In this document: positions 23,839-30,359 of the stretch, piece after piece
Layout: each line of letters opens with the position of its first letter
Numbering within the stretch: the stretch's first letter is position 1
Notes under the pieces: generated by a model
What the model was told of the DNA's origin: nothing
The model's database searches: none
The model's input: only the letters and a program-made list of their open reading frames with translations
Assembly (NCBI GenBank): GCA_016937195.1
Contig: JAFGWK010000185.1
Location: 1-43,959 of the forward strand
DNA: 43,959 bases
Source: Paracoccaceae bacterium
GTDB taxonomy: Bacteria > Pseudomonadota > Alphaproteobacteria > Rhodobacterales > Rhodobacteraceae
Direction of reading: 5' to 3'
Program-made: the position numbers and the translations under genes

Positions 23839-25218
23839 TTAGCGGCGGTTGTAATCGGCAGAGGCAAGGATCAGACCGATCCCCTCGCGTTTGCTTTCGG
23901 CGCGTGCGGCGGCTTGGATCAGCGTAGGGCTGGCAGCATCACCCAAGGCGCTGTGGACGAAATCTCGTGGATCGGGCAGGTAGCGCTCATACAGCGCGGC
24001 TATCCGCATTGCCCAACTGATCCGCGTGGCCAGTGCTTGCGGCGTGATCCACGCGCTGGCGTCTTCGGCCCAGCCGTTGGGGCCAAGCGCCTTGTGATAG
24101 GGTTGACCCATCGCGCGCAGCGGGGCGACGATCCATGAGCGGGTCTTCTTCTCATCGAGGTCAGCGATCATGTTGGCGGGCGGGGCGATGGCACGCAGAG
24201 ACGCGGCCATGAAATCCCAAGGCTGGCGCACTTTGCCTCCAAGCGGCCCCCAAGCGGCGGGGTGCTCAAGCATCGCCGCGTAAGTGGCACGCAGGTCGCT
24301 GTCATGGGCGAGATAGGCGCTGGCGATGTGGGTGACCAAATCGGGATCGGGCTGATCGGCCACGAAATGCACCGCCAGTTTATGCGCCAGATGATGCGCT
24401 GTCGCGGGGTTGAGAGCGATGTCATCAAGGGCTGCGTAGATGTCAGACAGCTTGGCCGGGGTCTTGCCGCCATAGTGCTGTCCCAGTACCAATTCGGCCC
24501 CCGGCTGCGCCCAGTCGGTATGAAAGACAAAGCCTTGTTCGGCGTTGAACCCCAGCCCGGTCAGCAGCTTGGCGAATTGGCGCACGTCCTCTTGGGTGTA
24601 GGGCGCGGCAACGCCCAAAGTGTGCAGCTCCAACACTTCGCGGCCTAGGTTCTCGTTCAGCCCGGCATTCTTGCGTTTCTTGGCATAGGCGCTTTGAGGC
24701 CCGACAGAGCGGGTCTGATCAAGATACAGCAACATCGCCGGATGGGTCACCGCAGCGCGCAACATTTGCGCGAATGTGCCCGTCAGATGGGGGCGAATCG
24801 CCTCTTTTGCAAAAGCGTCTGGGGCGGTTGCGGTCACGCCGGTCTTTCCGATCACGGTAAAGTGATTGCACCAAAAATACTGCAACCTCTCGCGCAATCC
24901 CTGCGGCGAAAGGCTGGCGCGTGCAAGCTGTGCGCGCAGACCGACAAGCATCTGATCATTGACGCGTTTGCGTGTCGCTTTGATGCGTTTCTGGGCACTC
25001 TCATCGCCATCGCGCACGGCCTTGCGCGCCGCCCGCATGTCGCTCATTTGCTGGCGCATAAATTCTGTGCCGCTCAGGGGCCAGCGCAATGCTGCGGTAT
25101 CGGGCGCGTCAAGCTGGGCAAGCAGAGCCTGCGTATCGGTTGGGGAGGATTGATCTGGGCTAAGCCCATAGCCATAGCGGATCGCCGCGATTGTAGAAAC
25201 GTCTTTCGTGCCGGCCAT
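23839..25218 (-). CDS. DUF1800-family protein
   Basis: 459 residues with the family pattern: AAIRYGYGLSP at the start, LQYFWCNHFTVIGK, IRPHLTGTFAQMLRAAVTHPAMLLYLDQTRSVGP, NENLGREVLELHTLGV, and a helical C-terminal half ending in RREGIGLILASADYNRR-like residues. No signal peptide is seen, so the protein may be exported as a complex with its Tat-signal partner DUF1501, or stay inside. The ATG at 25218 is chosen because GAAGGGG precedes it; an in-frame TTG lies six codons earlier. It is the first gene of a two-gene operon with DUF1501. Function unknown. Confidence 0.88.
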   Translation of the reverse strand: MAGTKDVSTIAAIRYGYGLSPDQSSPTDTQALLAQLDAPDTAALRWPLSGTEFMRQQMSDMRAARKAVRDGDESAQKRIKATRKRVNDQMLVGLRAQLARASLSPQGLRERLQYFWCNHFTVIGKTGVTATAPDAFAKEAIRPHLTGTFAQMLRAAVTHPAMLLYLDQTRSVGPQSAYAKKRKNAGLNENLGREVLELHTLGVAAPYTQEDVRQFAKLLTGLGFNAEQGFVFHTDWAQPGAELVLGQHYGGKTPAKLSDIYAALDDIALNPATAHHLAHKLAVHFVADQPDPDLVTHIASAYLAHDSDLRATYAAMLEHPAAWGPLGGKVRQPWDFMAASLRAIAPPANMIADLDEKKTRSWIVAPLRAMGQPYHKALGPNGWAEDASAWITPQALATRISWAMRIAALYERYLPDPRDFVHSALGDAASPTLIQAAARAESKREGIGLILASADYNRR

Positions 25219-25448
25219 TCCAGGCACCCCTTCCAAAAAATTATGCGGACCCGATGGCCCGATATCGCGGCTCTCACGACCATAGGTAAGCGCACGAAAC
25301 CTGCTTGCCTAGCACACTTGCGTGGTCCTCGCCTAAACGTGCCAAGGCGCGCTGACGCTGCGCTGCAGCGTGTAAAGCCGTTGAATGCCTCACGCGTTCT
25401 TGTATCATCATGTTTGAATATGTTCTCATGGGGGAAAGGGAGACTGCC

Positions 25449-25964
25449 ATGCGAGAGGCTCCAAAACCATTTTGGTCACCGCTCAGCGCGGGAATTGTGC
25501 TGGGTTTGGCTTTGCTTTTGACGTTTGTGATTACCGGCCACGGGCTGGGCGCATCCGGGTTTGTCACGCGATTCGCAGCGCAAGCCAATGAATGGGTCGC
25601 ACCGACCGCGACTGCGGAAAACGCCTATTTCGGGCCGTTCATGAAGGCGGGCAATCCGCTGATGTCATGGATCACCTGGGAAGTCGTGGGCGTGCTGATC
25701 GGCGCGTTTCTGGGGGCCAAAGGGGCCGGACGGATCTCGGTCAAGGTGGAACGTGGTCCGTCAACCTCTAGCGGCAACCGGCTGGTCTACGCGCTGATCG
25801 GCGGCGCGCTGGTGGGCTTTGGTGCGCGTCTGGCGCGAGGCTGTACCTCGGGTGTGGGCCTGTCGGGCGGGGCAACGCTTGCCGTGGCAGGTTTCGTGTT
25901 CCTGATCGGATTTTTCGCGGCGGGCTTTGCCGTGTCCTTTCTTATGCGGAGGGTTTGGCAATGA
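25449..25964 (+). CDS. YeeE/YedE-family transporter, N-terminal half protein
   Basis: 171 residues with about four hydrophobic helices. The membrane cysteine motif RLARGCTSGVGLSGGA (C132) corresponds to the first sulfur-relay cysteine of YeeE/TsuA-type thiosulfate transporters. In TsuA both halves are one protein; here they are split into two genes, as in many proteobacteria (sometimes called PmpA/PmpB-like). The pair would import thiosulfate or another sulfur species. The start at 25449 has GGGAG upstream. The stop overlaps the second-half gene by ATGA. Confidence 0.88.
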   Translation: MREAPKPFWSPLSAGIVLGLALLLTFVITGHGLGASGFVTRFAAQANEWVAPTATAENAYFGPFMKAGNPLMSWITWEVVGVLIGAFLGAKGAGRISVKVERGPSTSSGNRLVYALIGGALVGFGARLARGCTSGVGLSGGATLAVAGFVFLIGFFAAGFAVSFLMRRVWQ

Positions 25965-26605
25965 GCATTCCGTTCTATGATGGCGGCGTGGCCGCAGGTC
26001 TGCTGTCGGGTGTGTTGTTTGGCTACGCACTTGAGGCGGCCGGTTTCGGCAGCCCGCGCAAGCTGACGGCGCAGTTTTCGCTACGCGATTTCTCGGTGTT
26101 CAAGGTGATGTTCACCGCCGTTCTGGTCTCGGCAATCGGGCTCTATATTCTGCGCTCGATGGGGATGATGGCAGGCAATGCGGTCTTCATTCCAACGCTG
26201 TTCTTCTGGGCGATCCTTGCGGGTGGCCTGCTGATCGGGGCCGGGTTCGCATTGGGCGGCTATTGTCCGGGCACGTCGGTTGTCGGCGTGGCTTCAGGGC
26301 GTATCGACGCGGTCGTTTTCGGCGTCGGCATGGTGCTGGGCACTTCGGCTTTCGCTTGGGTTTATGAGCCGCTGATGGGCTTTTACATGGCCGGACAAGG
26401 CCCGGCGGCGCAAACCTTGCCGCAGCTTTTCGGCCTGCCTGAATGGGTGGTCCTGCTCGTGCTTGTCATTCTTGCGGCAGTCGGTTTCCGCCTTGGCACG
26501 ATGATGGAGCGTGCGCGCGGGGGGCCGTTGACGGCCGAAGAGGTCTGCGCGCCCGATGACGAGGCCGATGATCTGACCATGACCGCAGCCACGCGTCAGG
26601 CGTGA
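25961..26605 (+). CDS. YeeE/YedE-family transporter, C-terminal half protein
   Basis: 214 residues with five or six hydrophobic helices. It starts as the second YeeE repeat (GGVAAGLLSGVLFGYALEAAGFGSPRKLTAQF) and has GFALGGYCPGTSVVGVASG with C102 as the second relay cysteine. A soluble acidic tail of about 30 residues (including one Cys) follows the last helix. GGAGG lies within the end of the previous gene, eight bases before the ATG. It should pair with the 25449-25964 product to form the sulfur-species channel. The next gene, 44 bases downstream, encodes the NPCAP-repeat periplasmic protein. Confidence 0.88.
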   Translation: MSIPFYDGGVAAGLLSGVLFGYALEAAGFGSPRKLTAQFSLRDFSVFKVMFTAVLVSAIGLYILRSMGMMAGNAVFIPTLFFWAILAGGLLIGAGFALGGYCPGTSVVGVASGRIDAVVFGVGMVLGTSAFAWVYEPLMGFYMAGQGPAAQTLPQLFGLPEWVVLLVLVILAAVGFRLGTMMERARGGPLTAEEVCAPDDEADDLTMTAATRQA

Positions 26606-26649
26606 TCTATGGTCAACGTATTTGACGATTTTTGAGGGAGGAAAGACTG

Positions 26650-27399
26650 ATGAAACTGAAAAAGACCAAGACTCGTAAAAGCCTGCTGCGCGCAGCGATG
26701 GTGCCGGTCACGGCGCTGGCGATGAGTGCTGCTGTGCCGATGACTGCTTCGGCGCAGGCAACCAACCCCTGTGCCCCCGCCGCAGCGGTCAATCCTTGCG
26801 CCCCGGCGGCAGCGCCGAGCAATCCTTGCGCACCGGGTGCGGCGGCAGCCAACCCTTGTGCGCCGGGTGCAGCGGCCGCAAAAGCCGCCGATGCGGCCCC
26901 GATGGCCAAAGGTCCCTTTGACACCACGGTCAAGGCCACTCAGGCGCCCTATGGCAACGAGATGCCCAATATCGTGGTGAACTACCTGCGCGCCTCGCCC
27001 TATATTGGCACGGGCGGCTTTATCGACCCCACGGGCATCCCAATGCTGAAAATGTTGGGCTTCAAGACGGTCGTCAGCCTGCTTAAACCCGATGAGGGCG
27101 CGCCCAATGAGGGGGAATTGGTGAAAAAGGCCGGGATGAACTACATCCACATCGCCGTCCCCACCAAAGCGCCGACCGCGGATCAAGTTGCGGAATTTGC
27201 CAAGATTGCTGATGATCCCGCGAACTACCCGATCCTTCTGCATTGCGAAAGCTCCAACCGTGTGGGCGCGATGTGGGCGCTGTATCGTGCCTCCAAGGGC
27301 GTACCCGCCGAAATCGCCGTCGAAGAGGGACGTCAGGTTGGTCTCAAGACCTCACGCGAGGCACAGGTGCGCAAAGATCTGGGCTTGCCGCCGCTCTGA
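26650..27399 (+). CDS. Periplasmic NPCAP-repeat protein with DUF442-like phosphatase/sulfurtransferase domain
   Basis: 249 residues. A basic N-terminus and hydrophobic stretch end at MTASAQA (cleavage near 36). Four NPCAP units follow (Cys41, Cys50, Cys60, Cys70) separated by Ala/Gly-rich spacers. After a linker, residues about 105-245 form a dual-specificity-phosphatase-like fold with the loop LHCESSNRVGAMW: C199-x4-R204, as in DUF442/Blh-type proteins, some of which handle persulfide. GGGAGG precedes the ATG. The gene follows the split YeeE/YedE transporter, so a role in periplasmic sulfane-sulfur binding or transfer is a good inference. The repeats could instead bind a soft metal. A terminator follows. 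Confidence 0.8.
   Translation: MKLKKTKTRKSLLRAAMVPVTALAMSAAVPMTASAQATNPCAPAAAVNPCAPAAAPSNPCAPGAAAANPCAPGAAAAKAADAAPMAKGPFDTTVKATQAPYGNEMPNIVVNYLRASPYIGTGGFIDPTGIPMLKMLGFKTVVSLLKPDEGAPNEGELVKKAGMNYIHIAVPTKAPTADQVAEFAKIADDPANYPILLHCESSNRVGAMWALYRASKGVPAEIAVEEGRQVGLKTSREAQVRKDLGLPPL
26757..26872 (+). repeat. Tandem NPCAP-encoding repeats
   Basis: Four in-frame copies of an AACCCCTGTGCCCC-like unit (Asn-Pro-Cys-Ala-Pro) with nine- or ten-codon spacing. The copies vary at third positions, so they are an old repeat under protein-level constraint rather than a fresh duplication. Confidence 0.85.
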
Positions 27400-27420
27400 T
27401 GGGTTGATTTTATGACAAAG

Positions 27421-27453
27421 ACGGGACCGGTCGGTTGGCCGGTCCCGTTTGTA
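27421..27453 (+). terminator. Rho-independent terminator after the NPCAP-repeat gene
   Basis: A perfect ten-base stem ACGGGACCGG / CCGGTCCCGT (27421-27448) with an eight-base loop is followed by TTTGT. It closes the YeeE/YedE-NPCAP operon. Confidence 0.9.
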
Positions 27454-27484
27454 TATATAGGGCTGAAATCGGGTGAGGGGTGGC

Positions 27485-28231
27485 ATGGGTCATATTGCAA
27501 AAGGCGCTTCAAAAATCGCTCTGCCGGCGTTTAACAAACTGCCTCGTGCGCGGCTTGAAGAGATGCATGATGCCGCTGAAACGGTGATCGAATGCGAAAC
27601 CGTTTTGCGCAAATCTGGGATGAGTGTGGTCTCGGAAGTGCTGCGCGATCAAGGCACGTTCACCACATGGGAGCGTTATCCCAAGGGCGACATCTTTGAT
27701 CCCGATACCCATTGCCAGTATTTCTATCATGCCCATGCCGCTGAAGAGATGATCACGGGCGAGAACGGCCATTTTCATCTGTTTGTGCGCCCTGATGCGT
27801 TGGCTCCGGGCCTTGCGCCTTGGGACTTGCCGGGGGCGAAAATCCCCGAAGATCCCGCTGCGCGGTTTGCCCATATCGGCGCGATCAGTGTGAATGCCAA
27901 GGGCACCCCGTTGCGTATTTTCACCACCAATCGCTGGGTCACGGATGAGACCTTTTATCGCGCGAACGATGTGATCGGATTGCTTGATCATTTCACGATT
28001 GAACTGGCGCATCCCAACTGGGCGGTGAACCTGTGGCTGAGTGCGATGGTCGCGCTTTATCGTCCGCAATTTGAGGCGCTGTTGCGCGCGCGCGATGCCC
28101 GGATCGAGGCGTGGCTTGAGGCGCATCCCGACAGTGCAGTGCTGGAAGATCGCGGCTTGCAAAACACCTCGGAAGTGGTGATCGACCCGCATTGGCAGAT
28201 CACCGCGATTGAGGCTGAACTCGACCTTTAG
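27485..28231 (+). CDS. Uncharacterised protein, 248 aa (possible DUF6969-type)
   Basis: A soluble protein without signal peptide. GAGGGG lies just before the ATG at 27485. Conserved-looking segments are TFTTWERYPKGDIFDPDTHCQYFYHAHA, GHFHLFVRP, FTTNRWVTDETFYRA and HPNWAVNLWLSAMVALYRP. The clustered histidines and aromatic residues (C-Q-Y-F-Y-H-A-H; H-F-H) suggest a metal or cofactor site. I recall similar alphaproteobacterial proteins under a DUF number (DUF6969), but this is not certain. Its stop overlaps the stop of the convergent TM2 gene by four bases. Confidence 0.78.
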   Translation: MGHIAKGASKIALPAFNKLPRARLEEMHDAAETVIECETVLRKSGMSVVSEVLRDQGTFTTWERYPKGDIFDPDTHCQYFYHAHAAEEMITGENGHFHLFVRPDALAPGLAPWDLPGAKIPEDPAARFAHIGAISVNAKGTPLRIFTTNRWVTDETFYRANDVIGLLDHFTIELAHPNWAVNLWLSAMVALYRPQFEALLRARDARIEAWLEAHPDSAVLEDRGLQNTSEVVIDPHWQITAIEAELDL

Positions 28232-28542
28232 ACCTCTTGCATGAGACGCCAGCGGGTCTCGGCCATGCTTTGGCTGATCATGCCGGGGATCAGTAGCGCG
28301 TCGATCAGCCACCACAGCCCAACCAGCGCCAGTGGGATATAGCCAATCAGGATCGGTGCCAGCAACGTGCCTAGCCCCGTCATCAACAGCATAATCACGC
28401 CCGAGCCGACGCGCCCCAGATACATCCGGTGCACGCCCAGCATCGGCAGGAAAAACCAAAGCGCATAAGCGGCGAGCGCAGATTTCTTTTCATTGGCGAC
28501 GCGCTGTTCCACATAGAGGGCGCGGGTGTCGTCTCGTGTCAT
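28228..28542 (-). CDS. TM2-domain membrane protein (copy 1)
   Basis: 104 residues. A hydrophilic N-terminus (to about residue 20) is followed by AAYALWFFLPMLGVHRMYLGRVGSG, the TM2-domain signature with its GxHRxYLG motif, and a second hydrophobic segment ending IDALLIPGMI. TM2 proteins have two helices with a short turn and are of unknown function in bacteria. GAGG precedes the ATG at 28542. A paralogue with the same layout lies at 29889-30224. The gene is convergent with the 248-residue protein gene. Confidence 0.88.
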   Translation of the reverse strand: MTRDDTRALYVEQRVANEKKSALAAYALWFFLPMLGVHRMYLGRVGSGVIMLLMTGLGTLLAPILIGYIPLALVGLWWLIDALLIPGMISQSMAETRWRLMQEV

Positions 28543-28656
28543 GTTAAGCCTCGTTACATTGTCTGGTCTCGATATGGGAGCCCTTGCACGCGATACAAGC
28601 CCGCCCGCGCAAAAAGGTGGCTTGCCGGAAGGGGGATTGCGCGCCAATCTGGCGAG

Positions 28657-29457
28657 ATGGAGCCGATCTTGCAAACCTCGCTCAGCTTTGCCCGGTGGGT
28701 AGATGCGCGCACGCGCGGACTGCCCGGCGTGGTGCCCTTTGCGCTTGAAAACTGGCTTGAGGTCGATAGCGCTTATGGCGCGCAGATGGCGCTGCGTGAG
28801 CGGCTACTGAGCGAGACGCCTGATGAGGTGCATGCCCTTGCGCCTTGCGCGCAGGCGGCGGCGGTCGAACTGTATGAGATGATCGTGGCGCTGCTGCCGG
28901 AGCTTGGGTTTGATCTGCAGAGCGACGTGGCGATCTGCCCTGACGGGCGGGTGGTGAGGCTGGAGCGCGACCAGCCGCTGATGACGCTGGGCCGCCTTGT
29001 GCAAGAGGATCTGTGCCTGCTGCAATCGGACCCCGAGGCGACGGGGCAGGGCGAGCATGTGCTGACTGGCGCCGTGTTGTGCTTTCCCTCGGGCTGGCGG
29101 TTACGCGAAAAATTCATGCGCGCAATGATGCGCATTCACGAACCGATCGAGGTTTACACCGACGATCTGGGTCGGCGCGTGCAGCGATTGATGGATGGGG
29201 TGCAGCCGGGGCGCGGATTGATGCGCGGTACGGCGTCCCATTCCGACGCATTTTTGGCCGATCCGCGCTCGGAATACCACTATACGCATGGCAGTATCGC
29301 GTCGCAGTTCATCCGGGTTGAGCGGCAGGGATTGGTCCGCTTGCCAAAGACCCGGGCCGTGGCATTCTCAATCCACACCCAGATCGTGCGCCCCAAGGCG
29401 CTGAGCGCCGAGCAATCCGCGCTGCTGGCTGAATTCCCGATCCGCGTGGCAGATTGA
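28657..29457 (+). CDS. DUF3445 protein, haem-dependent oxidative N-demethylase (HODM) alpha-like
   Basis: 266 residues, soluble. RLLSETPDEVHALAPCAQAAAVELYEMI, LMTLGRLVQEDLCLLQ, GAVLCFPSGWRLREKFMRAMMRIHEPI and SIASQFIRVERQGLVRLPKTRAVAFSIHT follow the DUF3445 pattern. The founding studied member, HODM, demethylates dimethylamine with haem b and a PAS-like fold. The other HODM subunits (flavin/ferredoxin reductase partners) are not next to it, so the substrate and electron donor are open. The ATG at 28657 is preceded only by GGCGAG, so the start is not strongly supported; a GTG or ATG farther upstream would overlap the divergent TM2 gene. Confidence 0.85.
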   Translation: MEPILQTSLSFARWVDARTRGLPGVVPFALENWLEVDSAYGAQMALRERLLSETPDEVHALAPCAQAAAVELYEMIVALLPELGFDLQSDVAICPDGRVVRLERDQPLMTLGRLVQEDLCLLQSDPEATGQGEHVLTGAVLCFPSGWRLREKFMRAMMRIHEPIEVYTDDLGRRVQRLMDGVQPGRGLMRGTASHSDAFLADPRSEYHYTHGSIASQFIRVERQGLVRLPKTRAVAFSIHTQIVRPKALSAEQSALLAEFPIRVAD

Positions 29458-29620
29458 GGGGCTGCGTGGAATTTGCCTTTATTCAGCGTTGTTGCCGGGC
29501 GAGCGCCCCCTCCATCTGAGCCAATGCGACCTGCGCGCCTTACAAATCGGGAGGCGCGACCCCATATTGTCTTTAGAGGTGCGATTTTTGTCGTGCCAAT
29601 GAAAGGCATCCCAGATGACC

Positions 29621-29803
29621 ATGTTCTCCATGAAGCCGAAATTCGATCTTGCCGCATTCCTCGCAGAGCCTGCCCCCGTCGGTCAGGCGAGGTCTCGTGG
29701 CGCAAGGCGTCAAGGTTTCCAGTTTCAACCCGCAGCGACATCGCAAGTTGCGCCCAAGGCTAAGCCAGCGAAAGAGAGCGGACCGGACGCGGACAAGACC
29801 TGA
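29621..29803 (+). CDS. Small basic protein, about 60 aa
   Basis: A short gene beginning MFSMKPKFDLAAFLAEPAPV (an in-frame ATG lies two codons upstream) with AAAGG before it. The product ends in a Lys/Ala/Pro-rich disordered tail (KAKPAKESGPDADKT). No known domain. A terminator follows closely, which supports a real transcript. It lies between the HODM-like gene and the second TM2 gene. Function unknown. Confidence 0.5.
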   Translation: MFSMKPKFDLAAFLAEPAPVGQARSRGARRQGFQFQPAATSQVAPKAKPAKESGPDADKT

Positions 29804-29843
29804 TCCGCAGCGGTTTCGGGTTTCCCGCCCAAAGTTATCATGC

Positions 29844-29871
29844 AAAAGGCCCCGCAATCGCGGGGTCTTTT
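29844..29871. terminator. Bidirectional rho-independent terminator
   Basis: The stem CCCCGC-AATC-GCGGGG (29850-29865) is flanked by AAAAGG on the left and TCTTTT on the right. It serves the small plus-strand gene and the convergent minus-strand TM2 gene. Confidence 0.85.
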
Positions 29872-29888
29872 CATAGCACGTCAGCGGA

Positions 29889-30224
29889 TCAGACGGCGGG
29901 AACGCCAGCGCCCATCTGGCTCGTCAATTGCGCGCGCATCTCTTCACGCGATCGGCTAGCCATTGAAGGGATCAGGAAAGCATCGACGAGCACCCAGATT
30001 CCGAGCGCGATTAGCAACGCGATCCCGATATAGACGACAAGTGTCAGCCATCCCAGAATGAAGAGTGCAAGCTGCGCAATGCCGGTTCCGGTTTTGCCCA
30101 TGTAAAAGCGATGCACGCCCAAGCCACCGAGAAAGAACCAGAGAAGATAGGCGACGGTGGTGGATTTCCCGTCATTTGTGATGCGTTGTTCAATCAGCAT
30201 TTGCTGTTCGGTCGATAAAGTCAT
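29889..30224 (-). CDS. TM2-domain membrane protein (copy 2)
   Basis: 111 residues. VAYLLWFFLGGLGVHRFYMGKTGTG is the TM2 signature, followed by a second hydrophobic segment and LVDAFLIPSMASRSREEMRAQL. The N-terminal EQRITNDGKST parallels EQRVANEKKSA of the copy at 28228-28542, so the two are paralogues with the same layout. GAGG stands five bases before the ATG. Function unknown. Confidence 0.88.
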   Translation of the reverse strand: MTLSTEQQMLIEQRITNDGKSTTVAYLLWFFLGGLGVHRFYMGKTGTGIAQLALFILGWLTLVVYIGIALLIALGIWVLVDAFLIPSMASRSREEMRAQLTSQMGAGVPAV

Positions 30225-30308
30225 TTTGGCCTCATGAAAATAATGTCTCGATGAGGCTGGATCGCACGGCTCCGTGATCGGAGCGTGGAAACTTTAGGGC
30301 AAGTAAAA

Positions 30309-30338
30309 GAAAAAGCCCGTGGTTTCCCACGGGCCTTT
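30309..30338 (-). terminator. Rho-independent terminator of acnA
   Basis: Read on the minus strand, the stem GCCCGTGG-GAAA-CCACGGGC is followed by TTTTTCTTTT. It lies about 25 bases after the acnA stop codon. Confidence 0.9.
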
Positions 30339-30359
30339 CCAATTCTCTCAACGCTGAAA

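Noticed and set aside
26757-26872. NPCAP repeat DNA as a CRISPR-like or minisatellite array
   Set aside because: The units are in frame, code for a protein segment and vary at third positions.
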